From assembly GCA_032622095.1 (NCBI GenBank), contig CP136061.1, forward strand, positions 232,436,944 to 232,500,943: a stretch of 64,000 nt of DNA, read 5' to 3'. This DNA comes from Siphonodentalium dalli (lineage: Eukaryota > Mollusca > Scaphopoda > Gadilida > Siphonodentaliidae). Both the position numbers and the translations under genes were made by a program. Shown in pieces: positions 10,525-21,213 of the stretch. The notes below the pieces were generated by a model. It saw only the letters and a list, made by a program, of their open reading frames with translations, made no database searches and was not told the origin of the DNA. Every line of letters begins with the position of its first letter. The stretch's first letter is position 1.

Positions 10525-10980
10525 TCTACCTCCAAGTCTGGAAATAGTGTGTCTGATATTTGCAGAATGAGGTCCCCAGAGGTTGAGTTTAGTGATGCTA
10601 TTCCGAATGGTGGGCTAGCATCACCAAATTCACCCTCTGGAAACCTCATTCTGCTTAGGCCTCAACTGCTACATGAATGGGAGACGTAGCATCAGATAGA
10701 AGTTCCCCAGTTGATATTCACCAATTCGTCACATCAATTATACATTTTATCGTCTGCAAATTAGGGTAGTATAGAAACTGAACAGAAGGGAGAAAGTAAC
10801 TAAAAACAATGTTAATTTGAGACTATGGATACTCAGATGATGAGTCCTAAGCAGAATGAGGTCCTCAGAGGGTTAATTTGGTGATACTAGCCCAACATGC
10901 AGGGTAGCAACACTAAATTCACCCTTGGGGACCTTATTCTGCAATTGTCAAGACACACTATTTCCAGGCTGACCTACCTC
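10525..10980. mobile_element. foldback element whose target duplication overlaps a splice donor (copy 4)
   Basis: Fourth GAATGAGGTCCCC-family copy, about 10533-10973, with ends CAAGTCTGGAAATAGTG and the complement. The flanking octamers are TCTACCTC (10525-10532) and CCTACCTC (10973-10980; the exact right boundary is uncertain by 1-2 nt). Read on the minus strand these are GAGGTAGA and GAGGTAGG. The right one contains the donor GAG|GTAGG that ends the first zinc-finger coding exon. The element therefore lies immediately inside intron 1, and its insertion duplicated the donor sequence. Confidence 0.7.
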
Positions 10981-12429
10981 AGTATGTCTTCTTATGTGAT
11001 TTTCGAGTTCACTCTTTGAACGGAATGACTTGCCGCATATGTAGCACAGGTGCGGCTTCACACCTAGGTGAATCATCATATGAGTTTGTAAGGACTTCTT
11101 CATAGTAAACCGCTTCCCACAGACTTCACATTGGAATCGCCAAGTTACCGCTCCAGTATGGGTCTTCAAGTGTTGCTTCAAATTTGCATTCACAGTATAC
11201 TGCTTGCCACAAGTTTTACAATCGTGATTTTTATGAATAGCCACTGGTGACTGTTTTTCTTTGCGTCTGTCATTTGTCGACATCTTAGACAGCCGCTTAT
11301 GAACTTTAATGACGGGTTCTGTATTAGGATTATTGATTGAAGTATTTGTAATATGATTCTCTGAAGAGCTGGGACTAACAATTTCAGAATGAGCGGTAAG
11401 AACTTCATCGTTTTGGAGTGAAGATTCATCCTCTAATGTAATTTCTGAACATTCCTGATCTGTGTGAATCTGGTTAACTTTTTGCATGCGTCCATCCATA
11501 TGTTGTGTAGCACATACATCATAAGCAGAATTCTTGCATTCAAAACTTGACTCAATGTGTATTTTTCTGTGTTTCCTTAAATCTTCCTTACGCTTGAATT
11601 TTTTTTCACAAACCTCACATTCAAAAGGCTTTACACCCAAATGGATCAACAAATGATAGTTCAGAGCTGACTGAGAGCAACAGTTTCTGTGACAGAACAT
11701 ACAAACATGATTACGTTTCTTTGATACTTCTGAATTATCAACACAGTTTTGTGAATATTTATTACTTATATCAGACTTAACTGAGATGGGGTCTGTATAT
11801 CCTGTAGCTTGGGATAAACACTCTACGAGTGAATGTGTTTCTTTCTTATCTATCTCAGGCATCATTTGAAGACTAGAATTCTCAGAAGTTACTGTAGTTT
11901 CAGAAATAGAATGAGCTGAACTGACATCAATAGCCAAAGAACTTCTAATGGAACTATCCTTGGAGGCATCAGGGTTACAAAAAACTGTTAGCATGGCACT
12001 AGAGAGATCACATTCGAAAGGACGGATCCTTCCATGTTTGTACAAATGCATATCCAGATGATCTTTTGATGTAAAACAAGCATTACATATCTCACAAGCA
12101 AATGGCTTGTTATCTGAATGGAGTCGTTTGTGTTTCTTGAGGAGATTATTCTGAGTAAATGTTTTTCCACACATCTCACATCTAAATGCTTTATCTCTTA
12201 CATGACTCATATTATGCGACAGAAGGTCTGATTTACATTTGAACTTCTTCTTGCATATTTTGCATCCATGTGGTTTACTATCAGTATGGTAACCCATGTG
12301 CTGAAATAATTTCCCGATTCTGTCAAATTTTCTTTTACACACACCACAGTGGTGCATTCCTTGGTGAATTGTTTCATCGTGAAGTGGAGCAGACTCTGCA
12401 GAAACTTCTGACTCTTGACATGAAATCAT
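10978..12429 (-). CDS. C2H2 zinc-finger gene, first coding exon (fingers 1-9)
   Basis: This exon encodes 484 residues from Met at 12429 (-3 base A) to a GAG|GTAGGT donor, phase 0. Fingers 1-4 lie at about residues 26-132. A fifth starts (RPFECDL) but has lost its remaining ligands. A Ser-rich spacer of ~100 residues follows, then two fingers (about 241-291), a second spacer of ~110 residues with basic KRLSK/RRKEKQ patches, and three fingers (about 402-482). Reading through the donor adds only nine residues, encoded by the adjacent foldback element, so I end the exon at 10978. A nuclear DNA-binding role is the family default; the target is unknown. The in-frame TGA near 12503 limits any N-terminal extension. 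Confidence 0.85.
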
Positions 12430-12702
12430 TGTAAATGTTTGGTTGAAAGTTTCAACATAATTGCATGTGTAACCACTGTGTTTTTCAGTAACTTGTTCAG
12501 TTCAAGTATTATATCATTCTGATTAAACTACTTGTTTTGGAGTCAGAGATCACATGGGATCAATCATTATGTTGCTAGAACTCTGGTCATCTCTTCTGGG
12601 GAATCAATTAATGTATATATATCCGCAATCATGTTTAATGTGCCTCATTCCAGATGACTTCAATTCATATCAGTATTCCATCCAGTTCATTTCCCATTGT
12701 GC
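12430..12702 (-). other. possible 5' UTR exon part of the zinc-finger gene
   Basis: An acceptor-like AATTTCAG ends at 12703 on the minus strand, and no donor consensus is needed before the ATG at 12429, so this stretch may be 5' UTR. It holds an upstream ATG with a ten-codon frame near 12697. Inference only; transcript data would decide. Confidence 0.25.
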
Positions 12703-12829
12703 CTGAAATTAATATGGAGGATATCAATAAAGGACATAAAAAATGTTGTCTGTAATTATTTCTTTATTTTCAAGGTACTAACCCTTTTATGACCTGAACA
12801 TTTTGTGAAAAGTACTGACAACTGTGTGT

Positions 12830-13005
12830 CATGCATTCTCTTATATATACTAGTACAAGTCTCACATAGAGAGCCTCTATAAGAGAATACATTGCCTATC
12901 AATATTTGCCTTGACCTTGTAAGCCAGTGCATTCTTTATATACATGTATGCGAGGCTCCCTATGGGAGACTCACATATATAAGAGAATGAACTGGCACAG
13001 GATCG
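12830..13005. repeat. degraded GCATTCTCTTATAT hairpin element
   Basis: Two decayed hairpin arms (GCATTCTCTTATATATAC near 12835; GCGAGGCTCCCTATGGGAGA near 12949) match the module at 1140-1355. It lies upstream of the zinc-finger gene. Confidence 0.6.
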
Positions 13006-13149
13006 TTAATGCTGCACCAGCACAGTTCCCGTCATGAAATGGTTATGTCATACAATGTTCAATTACTCAATTTGACCCCAGCTTTTCAAATTTTACATAA
13101 AGCCCTAAACTATCCTACCAAAGTTATCATCCAGAAAAAAGGACCATAA

Positions 13150-13490
13150 ATGTGGTAATGAAAGTGTAAGTAACACTGTAGCTCAATTTGGAGAAGGGAT
13201 AATGTCATACATTACAGCCATTGGAGCAATAAGGAATGCAGAGTTTAATGTTTAAAGGTATGGATGGCCCTCATAATGGGTATTGCTGTTAAAATAGAAT
13301 ACATCCGTTAAAAATGCCATCAACAGAAAGAATATTAAAATACAGACAGATGTTGCTTTTATACGATTCATAAATATCACGTAAATAAATAGCATGTTAT
13401 TGTCAAGATCATATGCCGTGTTAGTAAATAAAAGTCATGATATGTTACAGTACAGTATGTAAATAGTGTGCGATAACCAAATATTCAAAA
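13150..13490. repeat. segment related to 8340-8650
   Basis: Shares 'CACTGTAGCTCAATTTGG' and 'ATTACAGCCATTGGAGC' with intron 1 of the zinc-finger gene. Non-coding. Confidence 0.35.
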
Positions 13491-13586
13491 ACTGGGGACA
13501 CCCCAATATATGAACTTTGGGTAAAACTTTCACACTAGCCAAGAGTTACATGCACTACTGGGATGCACTAGAAATAAATACGCTTC

Positions 13587-13804
13587 TACAGTAATGCCCT
13601 ATGTAATCGACTCCTTAACCACAGCAAAATTATGGATAACTTTTCAGGATTTAGTCGGAAATATGGCTTGTTGCCATTCATCGGAAAGCTTTCCGACGAG
13701 AGCTTTCCATTGAATGGCAACAAGCCATATTTCCAACTAAATTCTGAAAAGTTACCCATAATTCTGCTGTGGTTAAAGAGTCGATTACTTAGAGCATTAC
13801 TGTA
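13587..13804. mobile_element. Tc1/mariner-like hairpin MITE (copy 2)
   Basis: Same CAGTAATGCCCTA ends and ~85-bp arms as 2631-2793, with TA flanks. The loop differs: it carries an extra small palindrome around GGAAAGCTTTCC, so the two copies are not simple duplicates. Confidence 0.7.
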
Positions 13805-13810
13805 TATAAG

Positions 13811-13935
13811 CCTCTGTAACACTTGTCCCGCTCTGTCCCAAGAGTTACTACTGAGAAGCAGATAACCGTTAGAAATAAATATGTCTTCTATCAACTTCTG
13901 TAACGTTTGTCCCGCTCTGTCCCAAGACTTTCTAT
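13811..13935. repeat. two-copy ~82-bp tandem repeat
   Basis: 'TTGTCCCGCTCTGTCCCAAG' occurs at about 13824 and 13906 with similar flanks. Non-coding. Confidence 0.5.
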
Positions 13936-15196
13936 ACATGGGACAAATACATAACCCCTCAACTTTCTGCACATCTTTCTCGCCATATACGTTGTTTAAT
14001 TAACCACGACATTGGATTCCCTGTACATGTATCATTGAGTGATTGATTCAGATGACTATACATAAGTTCTAAACTTTGAAAACAAATTAAGGCTAATACA
14101 TGGACCAGGGGAGATCCAGGGGAGATCCAGTGGAACAATCCCAAACATATTTCAAATTGGGGTTCTAGTTCTGAACTTATGAGGCATGCACAACACCAAC
14201 ACATACGCCATATCTTTCGATCATTGCAACAGGAAACATATGGTTGAAAAAGCTTCAATTTGTTCTCAAATTTTATTGCCATTGCCAATATACATTTTGC
14301 CCATGAAGAGGCATTGCATTGTCCTGTGCAGTTTGTGGCTAATGGCTATCCTGCCAGACAATCTGTCTAACAAATATAACTTATAATTATGTACAGGGCT
14401 CGAATTAACTGGACTTGCATCACAATTTTCTATGCAATTTCCAATTTCTGCTAACCAATTTACAATGAATAAACATGTATTGGTAGAGAATGCTATACAA
14501 ATTTTAAAAATTAAATCGACCCCTGATTATGTAAACGTTCTGTGTTAGCCTAATACAGTGTTATATAAATTATGGACGCTAAATATACAGTGTGACTTTT
14601 GGTTCGAACTGCTAATGACCCACAGCTATATATGAGGAGTGAATAAAATTAATTTAGATTAAACAAATTGATGACATTGTGAAATTTTCTACATGCTGAA
14701 CAGTTAAAGTAGTCATATTTCATTAAACAGACATAACATTTAACTGGTGGCTGGGCTTGTTAAATAATAAGTAATTTTTTTCTGTAGATTTATATTGAGA
14801 ATTTTTTTCTAGAATTACAAAACTTTACCTAGTTTTGAAAATCAATATAAAATTGAAAAATAAATACACCAACTTTCTAATATAACAAATTCCAATCCGA
14901 CCCGCCAGGTATGTATTGTTTTCAATACCGCACAACCAGTCTTGTTAACTAGACCGTGTTTCATTTCAATAAACTTATGTCTTACTGTCTAGGTACTCCC
15001 ATTGTTAAATTTATTTCAAATGGGAGGATCGAGCCAATGAAATACATGTAAAATGCGCATTGAAGGATGTGTTCTTGACCAATCAACAGCTTCCGGCTAT
15101 AATATAATATTCGCTTATTCGCACAAGCCACACCCGGAGTGTTTGACTGCAGACTCATAAAGTTATCGAATAAACTACACATTATTGTCACGTATC
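13936..15196. other. no gene recognised
   Basis: AT-rich intergenic sequence with scattered short frames but no exon with splice sites and no clear repeat structure. Confidence 0.4.
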
Positions 15197-15633
15197 TTAA
15201 AGGTACTCAATCCATTTCGATGGCCCCCATATCATCAGATTCCAACAACAACAATTTTTTTAATGACACTTTAGTTATCAGAATTGATTAATTACCCAAA
15301 AATAATGCTAACCACAGTCAACTGTAGTATAAAATTCCCCAAAACCTGTTATTTTTCAACATTTTGTTCAAATTTTTTTTGCTGGTTTGTCACATATCTG
15401 TAACAAAAAAGCGACTTGATTTTAGAGTTATCCACCTTCATCCGCAATTTAGTCTTCTCGTTGACTTTTACTGGGCCACTAAATATTATTGGTGTTGAAA
15501 AATAATAGATTTCAAAAATCGATATCTGATCACTCTAGCTTTGATGGTTCCTCAACCCGAATCAAATATTATTTACCCCCGAAGCCAAGGAAATAGTAAT
15601 TTGTGAGCGTTAATTCGGACTATGCATCTTTAA
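15197..15633. mobile_element. diverged member of the AGGTACTCAATCC TTAA family
   Basis: TTAA flanks (15197-15200, 15630-15633) bound a 429-bp element. Its left end, AGGTACTCAATCC, matches the 480-bp copies; its right end has diverged to AGATGCATAGTCCGAATTAA when read inward. Internal shared stretches include 'TTAGAGTTATCCACCTTCAT' and 'AAAAATCGATATCTGAT'. Confidence 0.6.
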
Positions 15634-16150
15634 CTGATGAAATGTTGTACTAGTATGTTCAAAATCAAACTAAATATGTGTTTTTTAATAATTGGGGAAG
15701 ACAAAACAAGTTTAATAATAGAATTGTATTTGCAAAGATATTCAAAATTTATTTAATTAATCTTGTTGGTGTTTTCTTCTAACCTATAGATAATGACGTC
15801 ATGTGCCAAATAAGTATCATTTACAACAGAGAGTAATCATATAGTAAATGGCACTAAATATTCATGGCGCAACATGGTCGCAATACTAACTCAATCATAT
15901 TTATTATATTGTGTTTATCGCTATATCTTCAATTCATTGTTCGTTATTAATTATATAGCATCCGAACAGCGAAACTTGTATTCGGTATATAGTGAAGCAA
16001 ACCTTGAAACGCGGATTTTATTGCATGAAAATTGGTTAGAGGAAGAGTGACGACTCTTGTATGTTTACATAAGACCAACAAAAAAAAGGGTTTCCCGACC
16101 TACCCTAGAAAAAGGTGCCTACCCAAAACTTTTTATTGGACTGTAGACAG
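15634..16150. other. no gene recognised
   Basis: AT-rich. A 'TTTCCCGACCTACCCTAG' motif at about 16092 has a partner 'TTTCCCTACCAACCTACCCT' at about 17336, on the other side of the palindromic element. These may be remains of a larger enclosing repeat. Confidence 0.35.
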
Positions 16151-17160
16151 TGGGTAGGGTATCTATGGAGCCCCGGAGGTGACATCCGAATTTTTTTTTT
16201 TAAGTCGTGGCCACGAGAATAAAGTCGTGGCCACGAGAATATGAAGTCGTGGCCACGAGCATATGAAGTCGTGGCCACGAGAATATGAGGTCGTGGCCAC
16301 GAGACTACGAAGTCGTGGGCACGAGAATAAAGTCGTGGCCACGAGAATAAAGTCGTGGGCACGAGAATAATGTCGTGGCCACGAGAATAAAGTCGTGGCC
16401 ACGAGCATAAAGTCATGGCCACGAGAATAAAGTCGTGGCCACGAGAATATGGTCGTGGCCACGACTTTATTCTCGTGGCCACGACTTCATATTCTCGTGG
16501 CCACGACTTCATAGTCTCGTGGCCACGACTTCACAATCTCGTGGCCACGACTTTATTCTCGTGGCCACGACCATATTCTCGTGGCCACGACTTTATTCTC
16601 GTGGCCACGACCTTATTCTCGTGGCCACGACTTCATAGTCTCGTGGCCACCACTTCATATTCTCGTGGCCACGACTTCATATTCTCGTGGCCACGACTAT
16701 ATTCTCGTGGCCACGACATTATTCTCGTGGCCACGACATTATTGTCGTGGCCACGACTTTATGCTCGTGGCCACGACCATATTCTCGTGGCCACGACTTC
16801 ATTCTCGTGGCCATGACCTTATTCTCGTGGCCACGACTTCATAGTCTCGTGGCCACGACTTCATATTCTTGTGGCCACGACTTCATATTCTCGTGGCCAC
16901 GACTATATTCTCGTGGCCACGACATTATTGTCGTGGCCACGACTTTATGCTCGTGGCCACGACTTTATTCTCGTGGCCACGACATTATTCTCGTGCCCAC
17001 GACTTTATTCTCGTGGCCACGACTTTATTCTCGTGCCCACGACTTCGTAGTCTCGTGGCCACGACTTCATATTCTCGTGGCCACGACTTTATTCTCGTGG
17101 CCACGACTTAAAATAAAAAATTCGGATGTCACCTCCGGGGCTCCATAGGTATCTTACCCA
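16151..17160. mobile_element. foldback element built from a palindromic ~20-bp satellite
   Basis: Ends TGGGTA..CTATGGAGCCCCGGAGGTGA and GACATCCGAATTTTTT are repeated in reverse complement at 17096-17160. Everything between is about 44 units of 19-22 bp made of the self-complementary core TCGTGGCCACGA plus a 7-10 nt spacer. Spacer polarity flips at about 16456: 12 units point one way, about 31 the other. Variant units (GTGGGCAC cores, 'gactacgaa' and 'gcataaa' spacers) occur in the same order inward from both ends, apart from two extra units on the left, so the array itself belongs to the inverted repeats. A ~205-bp higher-order repeat is visible on the right. Peptide-like frames (SWPRLYSRGHDF) are artefacts. 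Confidence 0.85.
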
Positions 17161-17700
17161 TTTTCAAACCTCTCCTATAAAAAAGATTTACAAGTTTGAT
17201 TAGTCTAGTGCTCTGATTAATTCAAGGTTAACAATATTTAGTATTGAACCTTTCAATTAATCTGAATTGTGAAGCTTTCTAGATTGAATTGTCAATTACC
17301 AATGGAAATCAGAATAAAAAAAAAATAAAAATAATTTCCCTACCAACCTACCCTAATTAATTTGGACCATGTAACCCTAAACACAGGTATTATTGTTTTT
17401 TATCTAACCTCTGCCTGGGCCGACTCTTTTCAGTAACTGTTGACACATTTGAAAATCGAGATTTCATATTCCTTAAACTGTGAGGACTCGGGCTGGAGAT
17501 AGCTCGCCCCGGCGGTGATTTTGGGGCGACTTCGGCCAACTTCTCACCACGTGTCCAGGGCAACTTGTCCCAGGTGGATGGATACCCATATATATATATA
17601 TTTTTTTTTTTATGAGTTATTTTATGTAACAGATTATTATTCCCACTTTCATTATCACTTCAATTTAATCCATGTGTGCTGGAATACAAAGACTTCCTTG
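17161..17700. other. no gene recognised
   Basis: AT-rich tracts and a short TA/T microsatellite near 17590-17612. No supported feature. Confidence 0.4.
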
Positions 17701-17704
17701 ACAA

Positions 17705-17885
17705 GACAGTGTTTTAGGTCAAAATGTTATATAAACACGATTATAACTATCATCTAATTATAGTGTTTTTATGACAAAATATTGTACAAACACAATTAAT
17801 TGTCCTCTGACAGTGTTGTTATGGCAACATATTGATATAAACACAATTTATATTTGTCCTCTTACATGAGTGTTGATATGACTAA
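17705..17885. repeat. short tandem repeat, ~65-70-bp unit
   Basis: Two to three imperfect units share 'AGTGTT..ATG(A/G)CAA..ATTGTA/ATAAACACAATT' and 'TTGTCCTCTxACA'. Non-coding. Confidence 0.45.
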
Positions 17886-18059
17886 TTGCGTGATTAGTTG
17901 TGCAATCGGATATACAGACTCAAGAGTGACATGGCTTCAACTGTGAACCTTTATTGTACCACTATGTTGGTAGGTATAAAACCATCAGGTTATACAATAG
18001 TATGTCGTCATAATCTTATTAAGCCTCTATAATCGAGCACACAATTACACTCTGTAAAA

Positions 18060-18430
18060 TCTGAAGTGATGTATAAGGAGATAACAGAGGAAAATGATAT
18101 GGATAAACTGCAAAGCGATCTTGATGAACTCCAAAATGTGGTCAAACAACTGGTTACTAAGATTCCATCCAGAGAAATGTGTTGTCATGAATGTTGGGAA
18201 AGAGGAGTATCAGACAAATTACAACTTGAAAGACAAGAATGGGAGTGAAAGTCAATTAAAACAAGTGGAAAAAGAAAAGGACATAGGAGTAACCAAACCA
18301 AACCAAAACTCTATAAAGGACAGGTAAGACCACTACTCGAATATGCTCAACCTGCTTGGAGACCATATCAAAAAAACACGCAGTTCCAATGGAAAAAGTT
18401 CAAAAGAGAGCAACTAGTTAGTTGCCTACC
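18060..18430 (+). pseudogene. LINE reverse-transcriptase fragment
   Basis: With one frame change near 18137, the translation reads KEITEENDMDKLQSDLDELQ, then WSNNWLLRFHPEKCVVMNVG, then a 'EKEKDIGVT' stretch. A further change gives 'GQVRPLLEYAQPAWRPY..KKFKREQL'. These match the thumb and post-palm part of non-LTR (CR1/L2/jockey-like) reverse transcriptases: the 'DL..L..W...W.L.FN..KC' and 'RP.LEYA..VW.PY' motifs. Both ends are missing and several frameshifts are present, so it is a dead fragment. Confidence 0.7.
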
Positions 18431-18887
18431 ACTCTGCAAAAACAAATGGATATTTCCTTAGTTTTTATGACAAAATCTTATATTTTCGGGAAACACACTA
18501 AAACGTAGTCGAAAATCTACGGGATACTAAAGATATATACATTCAATGTATAGTCAATTTTGGACTAACTAAAACGCTAACAGGTCTTAACAAAAACATC
18601 ATTAATTGCGCCTAAGCCGTGGTGAGTCGTTGAGTTTTTTGCTTCTTTGTCGACATCAGAGTGGTAGGCAACTAATGAACATCGATTCTTGTGTCGTATT
18701 TTCGTTGTATTGTCCTCAATCGGTAGAGGCGTGTAAATCACATTAAAACCGTAGCTCAATTGGGCTATGATAGACGAAATGAGCTGCAAAAGTCAGTGAT
18801 TCCAACGTCTTAGACCCAAAATGAGTCCAATACACACTGATACATGATATACATCTGTATTAGACTCAAAGCTCTTTCTAATTGACC
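18431..18887. other. no gene recognised
   Basis: No repeat partner or coding structure found. Confidence 0.35.
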
Positions 18888-19059
18888 AGGTCTGGCAAAT
18901 GTGAGAATACAGCTACAATAGCTGTATTCAGCTAACCTAGCTGTATTCAGCTATATATTATACTCTCAAACCAGCTGTTTTTCGATAATAAACTAGAAGC
19001 GCTAATTTGCGCATCAAAATTAGGCTGCCATATTCTCCGGCCACCCTCAACCAATTCAA

Positions 19060-19470
19060 CAGTCCACCTTGGAAAATTCCAACTGCACCCCCCCCCCCCC
19101 TTGAATCAGAATCAGACCAAATACATATTTTTGCATAATTCCATTTGCACCCCCCCCCCCCCCCCTTGAATCAGATGCAGACCAAATACATGTTTTTGCA
19201 TAATTCCATTTGCACCTCTGGTCTAATATCATATATATTCATAAACCATGGTTCTATATATTCCCGGTATGAGACCATTCAGATATTTTTACCTGAAAAA
19301 TTGCATAAAATCTAACATCTAGCGGTCTAACTCCAGACAAATGCACACGGCTACGGACAAGAGACCAGGACACACCGGGCTGTTCATGGTTGTTCGGCCC
19401 GGGGTGAGAACATTTTGAAAACTATACAAGAAAATCTCGAATCCGATAAACTAGACTCTCGAATCCGATA
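19060..19470. repeat. fragment of the hAT-like 42.7-43.8-kb repeat family
   Basis: Contains 'TTCCAACTGCACCCC', two poly-C runs each followed by 'CTTGAATCAGA', 'TTTTTGCATAATTCCATTTG' and 'ACACCGGGCTGTTCATGGTT', all in the order seen at 42755-43070. It lies inside the 18888-21297 element, so it inserted or was captured there. Confidence 0.65.
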
Positions 19471-19677
19471 AACTAGAATTGTTCCACCGGGAAGAAAATG
19501 AAAACTGAAGCGTTCCTATTTTCTTGTAAATTACAATTGGGGGAGGGGTGCGTAAGATTTTTTTTTGGATTTACAGCTGGGAGTTACCGTTAAAATCTCG
19601 AGATTAATGGGGTCTTTACGTGGTGTTATATGATGCCGACAAGTTCATTTAATGTCAAAATTACGATTAGCCAATTC

Positions 19678-20035
19678 GGCTGGTTAAACAACACATGTGG
19701 CGGCCCACGTCCGGAATTTTCCCGGTCTCCCGATCGGCCATGCAGTCCGCCTCTGCCCTCATGAATTTATGTGAGAAGAGTACCATCTTATTGGATACAC
19801 GGCTGGTTAAACAACACATGTGGCGGCCCACGTCGGTTTCATTTGCGGCCCAAGTTGTGGTTGGGCGGCCCAACCACATATACCCCCCCCCCCCCCCCCC
19901 CCAAACCGTAAAAAAAAACCCTCGGATTCTCGCTTGATAGAAAATCACGTGGAATCAGAATTTTTCCAGCCTCCGGCCCATCGGGAAATTTCCCGGTCTC
20001 CCGATCGGCCAGTCCGCCTCTGTCGATGTCAGTAA
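19678..20035. repeat. direct-repeat block around a poly-C run
   Basis: 'CGGCTGGTTAAACAACACAT' with 'GTGGCGGCCCACGTC' occurs twice (19678, 19800). 'TTTCCCGGTCTCCCGATCGG' also occurs twice (about 19720 and 19988). A poly-C run at about 19884-19902 separates them. Frames through it are not credible proteins. Confidence 0.55.
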
Positions 20036-20897
20036 ATATTCTGGGGACTATTTTCTGCGAATGCATTCATTAACTAACTTATAAAATAAAGATCAAATTC
20101 ATTACAAACACTCGTTTACTTCTTCCCGATGCTAAACCGGTAGGGGGCGTTAGAATGGTGTACCTATAGGCTATATAAAGCATTTAGAATTACATACCAC
20201 TAGCGGTTTGTGAGCGATACTGGTAACTATTCATAACGGTTTATACAGATATTGTGCGGCATATTGCAAATGTATGGCACAGCATAGGGACAACTGAAAT
20301 GAAAATGCGACTTTATTAATTTCTGAAGTATTTCAAACATGAAGTGCTGGTCGTTAGCGAGTCAGAACTATTCAATCTGTTTTGGTGGGAAAATATATAA
20401 TGTGTGAAAACTTACTAAACATAACATTGTTATCTGTATTTTCGCGATTCGACATACATGTATGCGTTTCCATAGTTTTGGAGAGAGTCAGCCCAAGCAG
20501 TGAGTGGAACTCGCTCGGTTAAACTCTGGCTAGAGATGTTCCCATTTTTACCTGTTTTAATTAACGCACCAACCAAACTGCGTTTTAGCAGCATCATATT
20601 GATACTTCCGGGAATGATTAAGATGTTCCATCTTCGGTGATAAATATTGTATTTAATGTATTTTTCAAAGTATTCCGCATTGCATAAGAGAGTTATTATA
20701 CCGTTATGACCGACATCGATCGCCGTAGTAAGTTTTCACACATAATCACCATCGCCGTGCCGACAAAAGGCAACACTTTGTCAGAAAACAAGCGATGATT
20801 TTGATTTGGTTAAGGGTGGCCGGAGAATATGTTGGCCTAATTTTGATGCGCAAATTAGCGGTTCTAGTTTATTGTCGAAAAAGAGCCGGTTTCCCAG

Positions 20898-21213
20898 ATA
20901 GCAATGATACGTTGGCCCAACGTTACAACCATTGGCTTGCCAACGGTTGGCATTGATACGTTGGCCCAACGTATCATTGCCAACCGTTGGCAAGCCAGCG
21001 TTATGCCAACGTTGGCAAGCCAACGCTTAGCCAACCGTTGGCAAGCCAACGTTGGCCCAACGTATCAATGCCAACCGTTGGCAAGCCAACGTTAAACCAA
21101 CGTTGGCCCAACGTTGGCAAGCCAACGTTAAACCAACGTTGGCCCAACGTTGGCAAGCCAACACTTAGCCAACCGTTGGCCAGCCAACGTTGATCCAACG
21201 TATCAATGTCAAA
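20898..21213. repeat. palindromic GTTGGC/GCCAAC tandem array
   Basis: About 16-18 short units alternate CCAACGTTGGC, CCAACCGTTGGC and GTTGGCAAGCCAAC. Nearly every unit is self-complementary, with TGCCAACGTTGGCA-type cores every ~20 bp. It sits between the inner and outer inverted repeats on the right side only of the 18888-21297 element. Confidence 0.8.

Noticed and set aside
10948-10977. C-terminal residues VGQPGNSVS of the first zinc-finger block
   Set aside because: They are read through a strong GTAGGT donor into the foldback element, so probably intronic.
16105-17148. Several overlapping frames of up to 153 codons on both strands, rich in SWPRLYSRGHDF
   Set aside because: They are translations of the 20-bp palindromic satellite in multiple frames; no start context, splice sites or conserved frame.
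16151-17160. CRISPR-like array
   Set aside because: Spacers are 7-10 nt and themselves repeated, the core is a perfect palindrome, and the genome is clearly eukaryotic.
18700-18800. tRNA-like 'GTAGCTCAATTGGGCTATGA' stretch
   Set aside because: Resembles a D-arm but I could not find a matching acceptor stem, anticodon arm or TTC-type T-loop at proper spacing.
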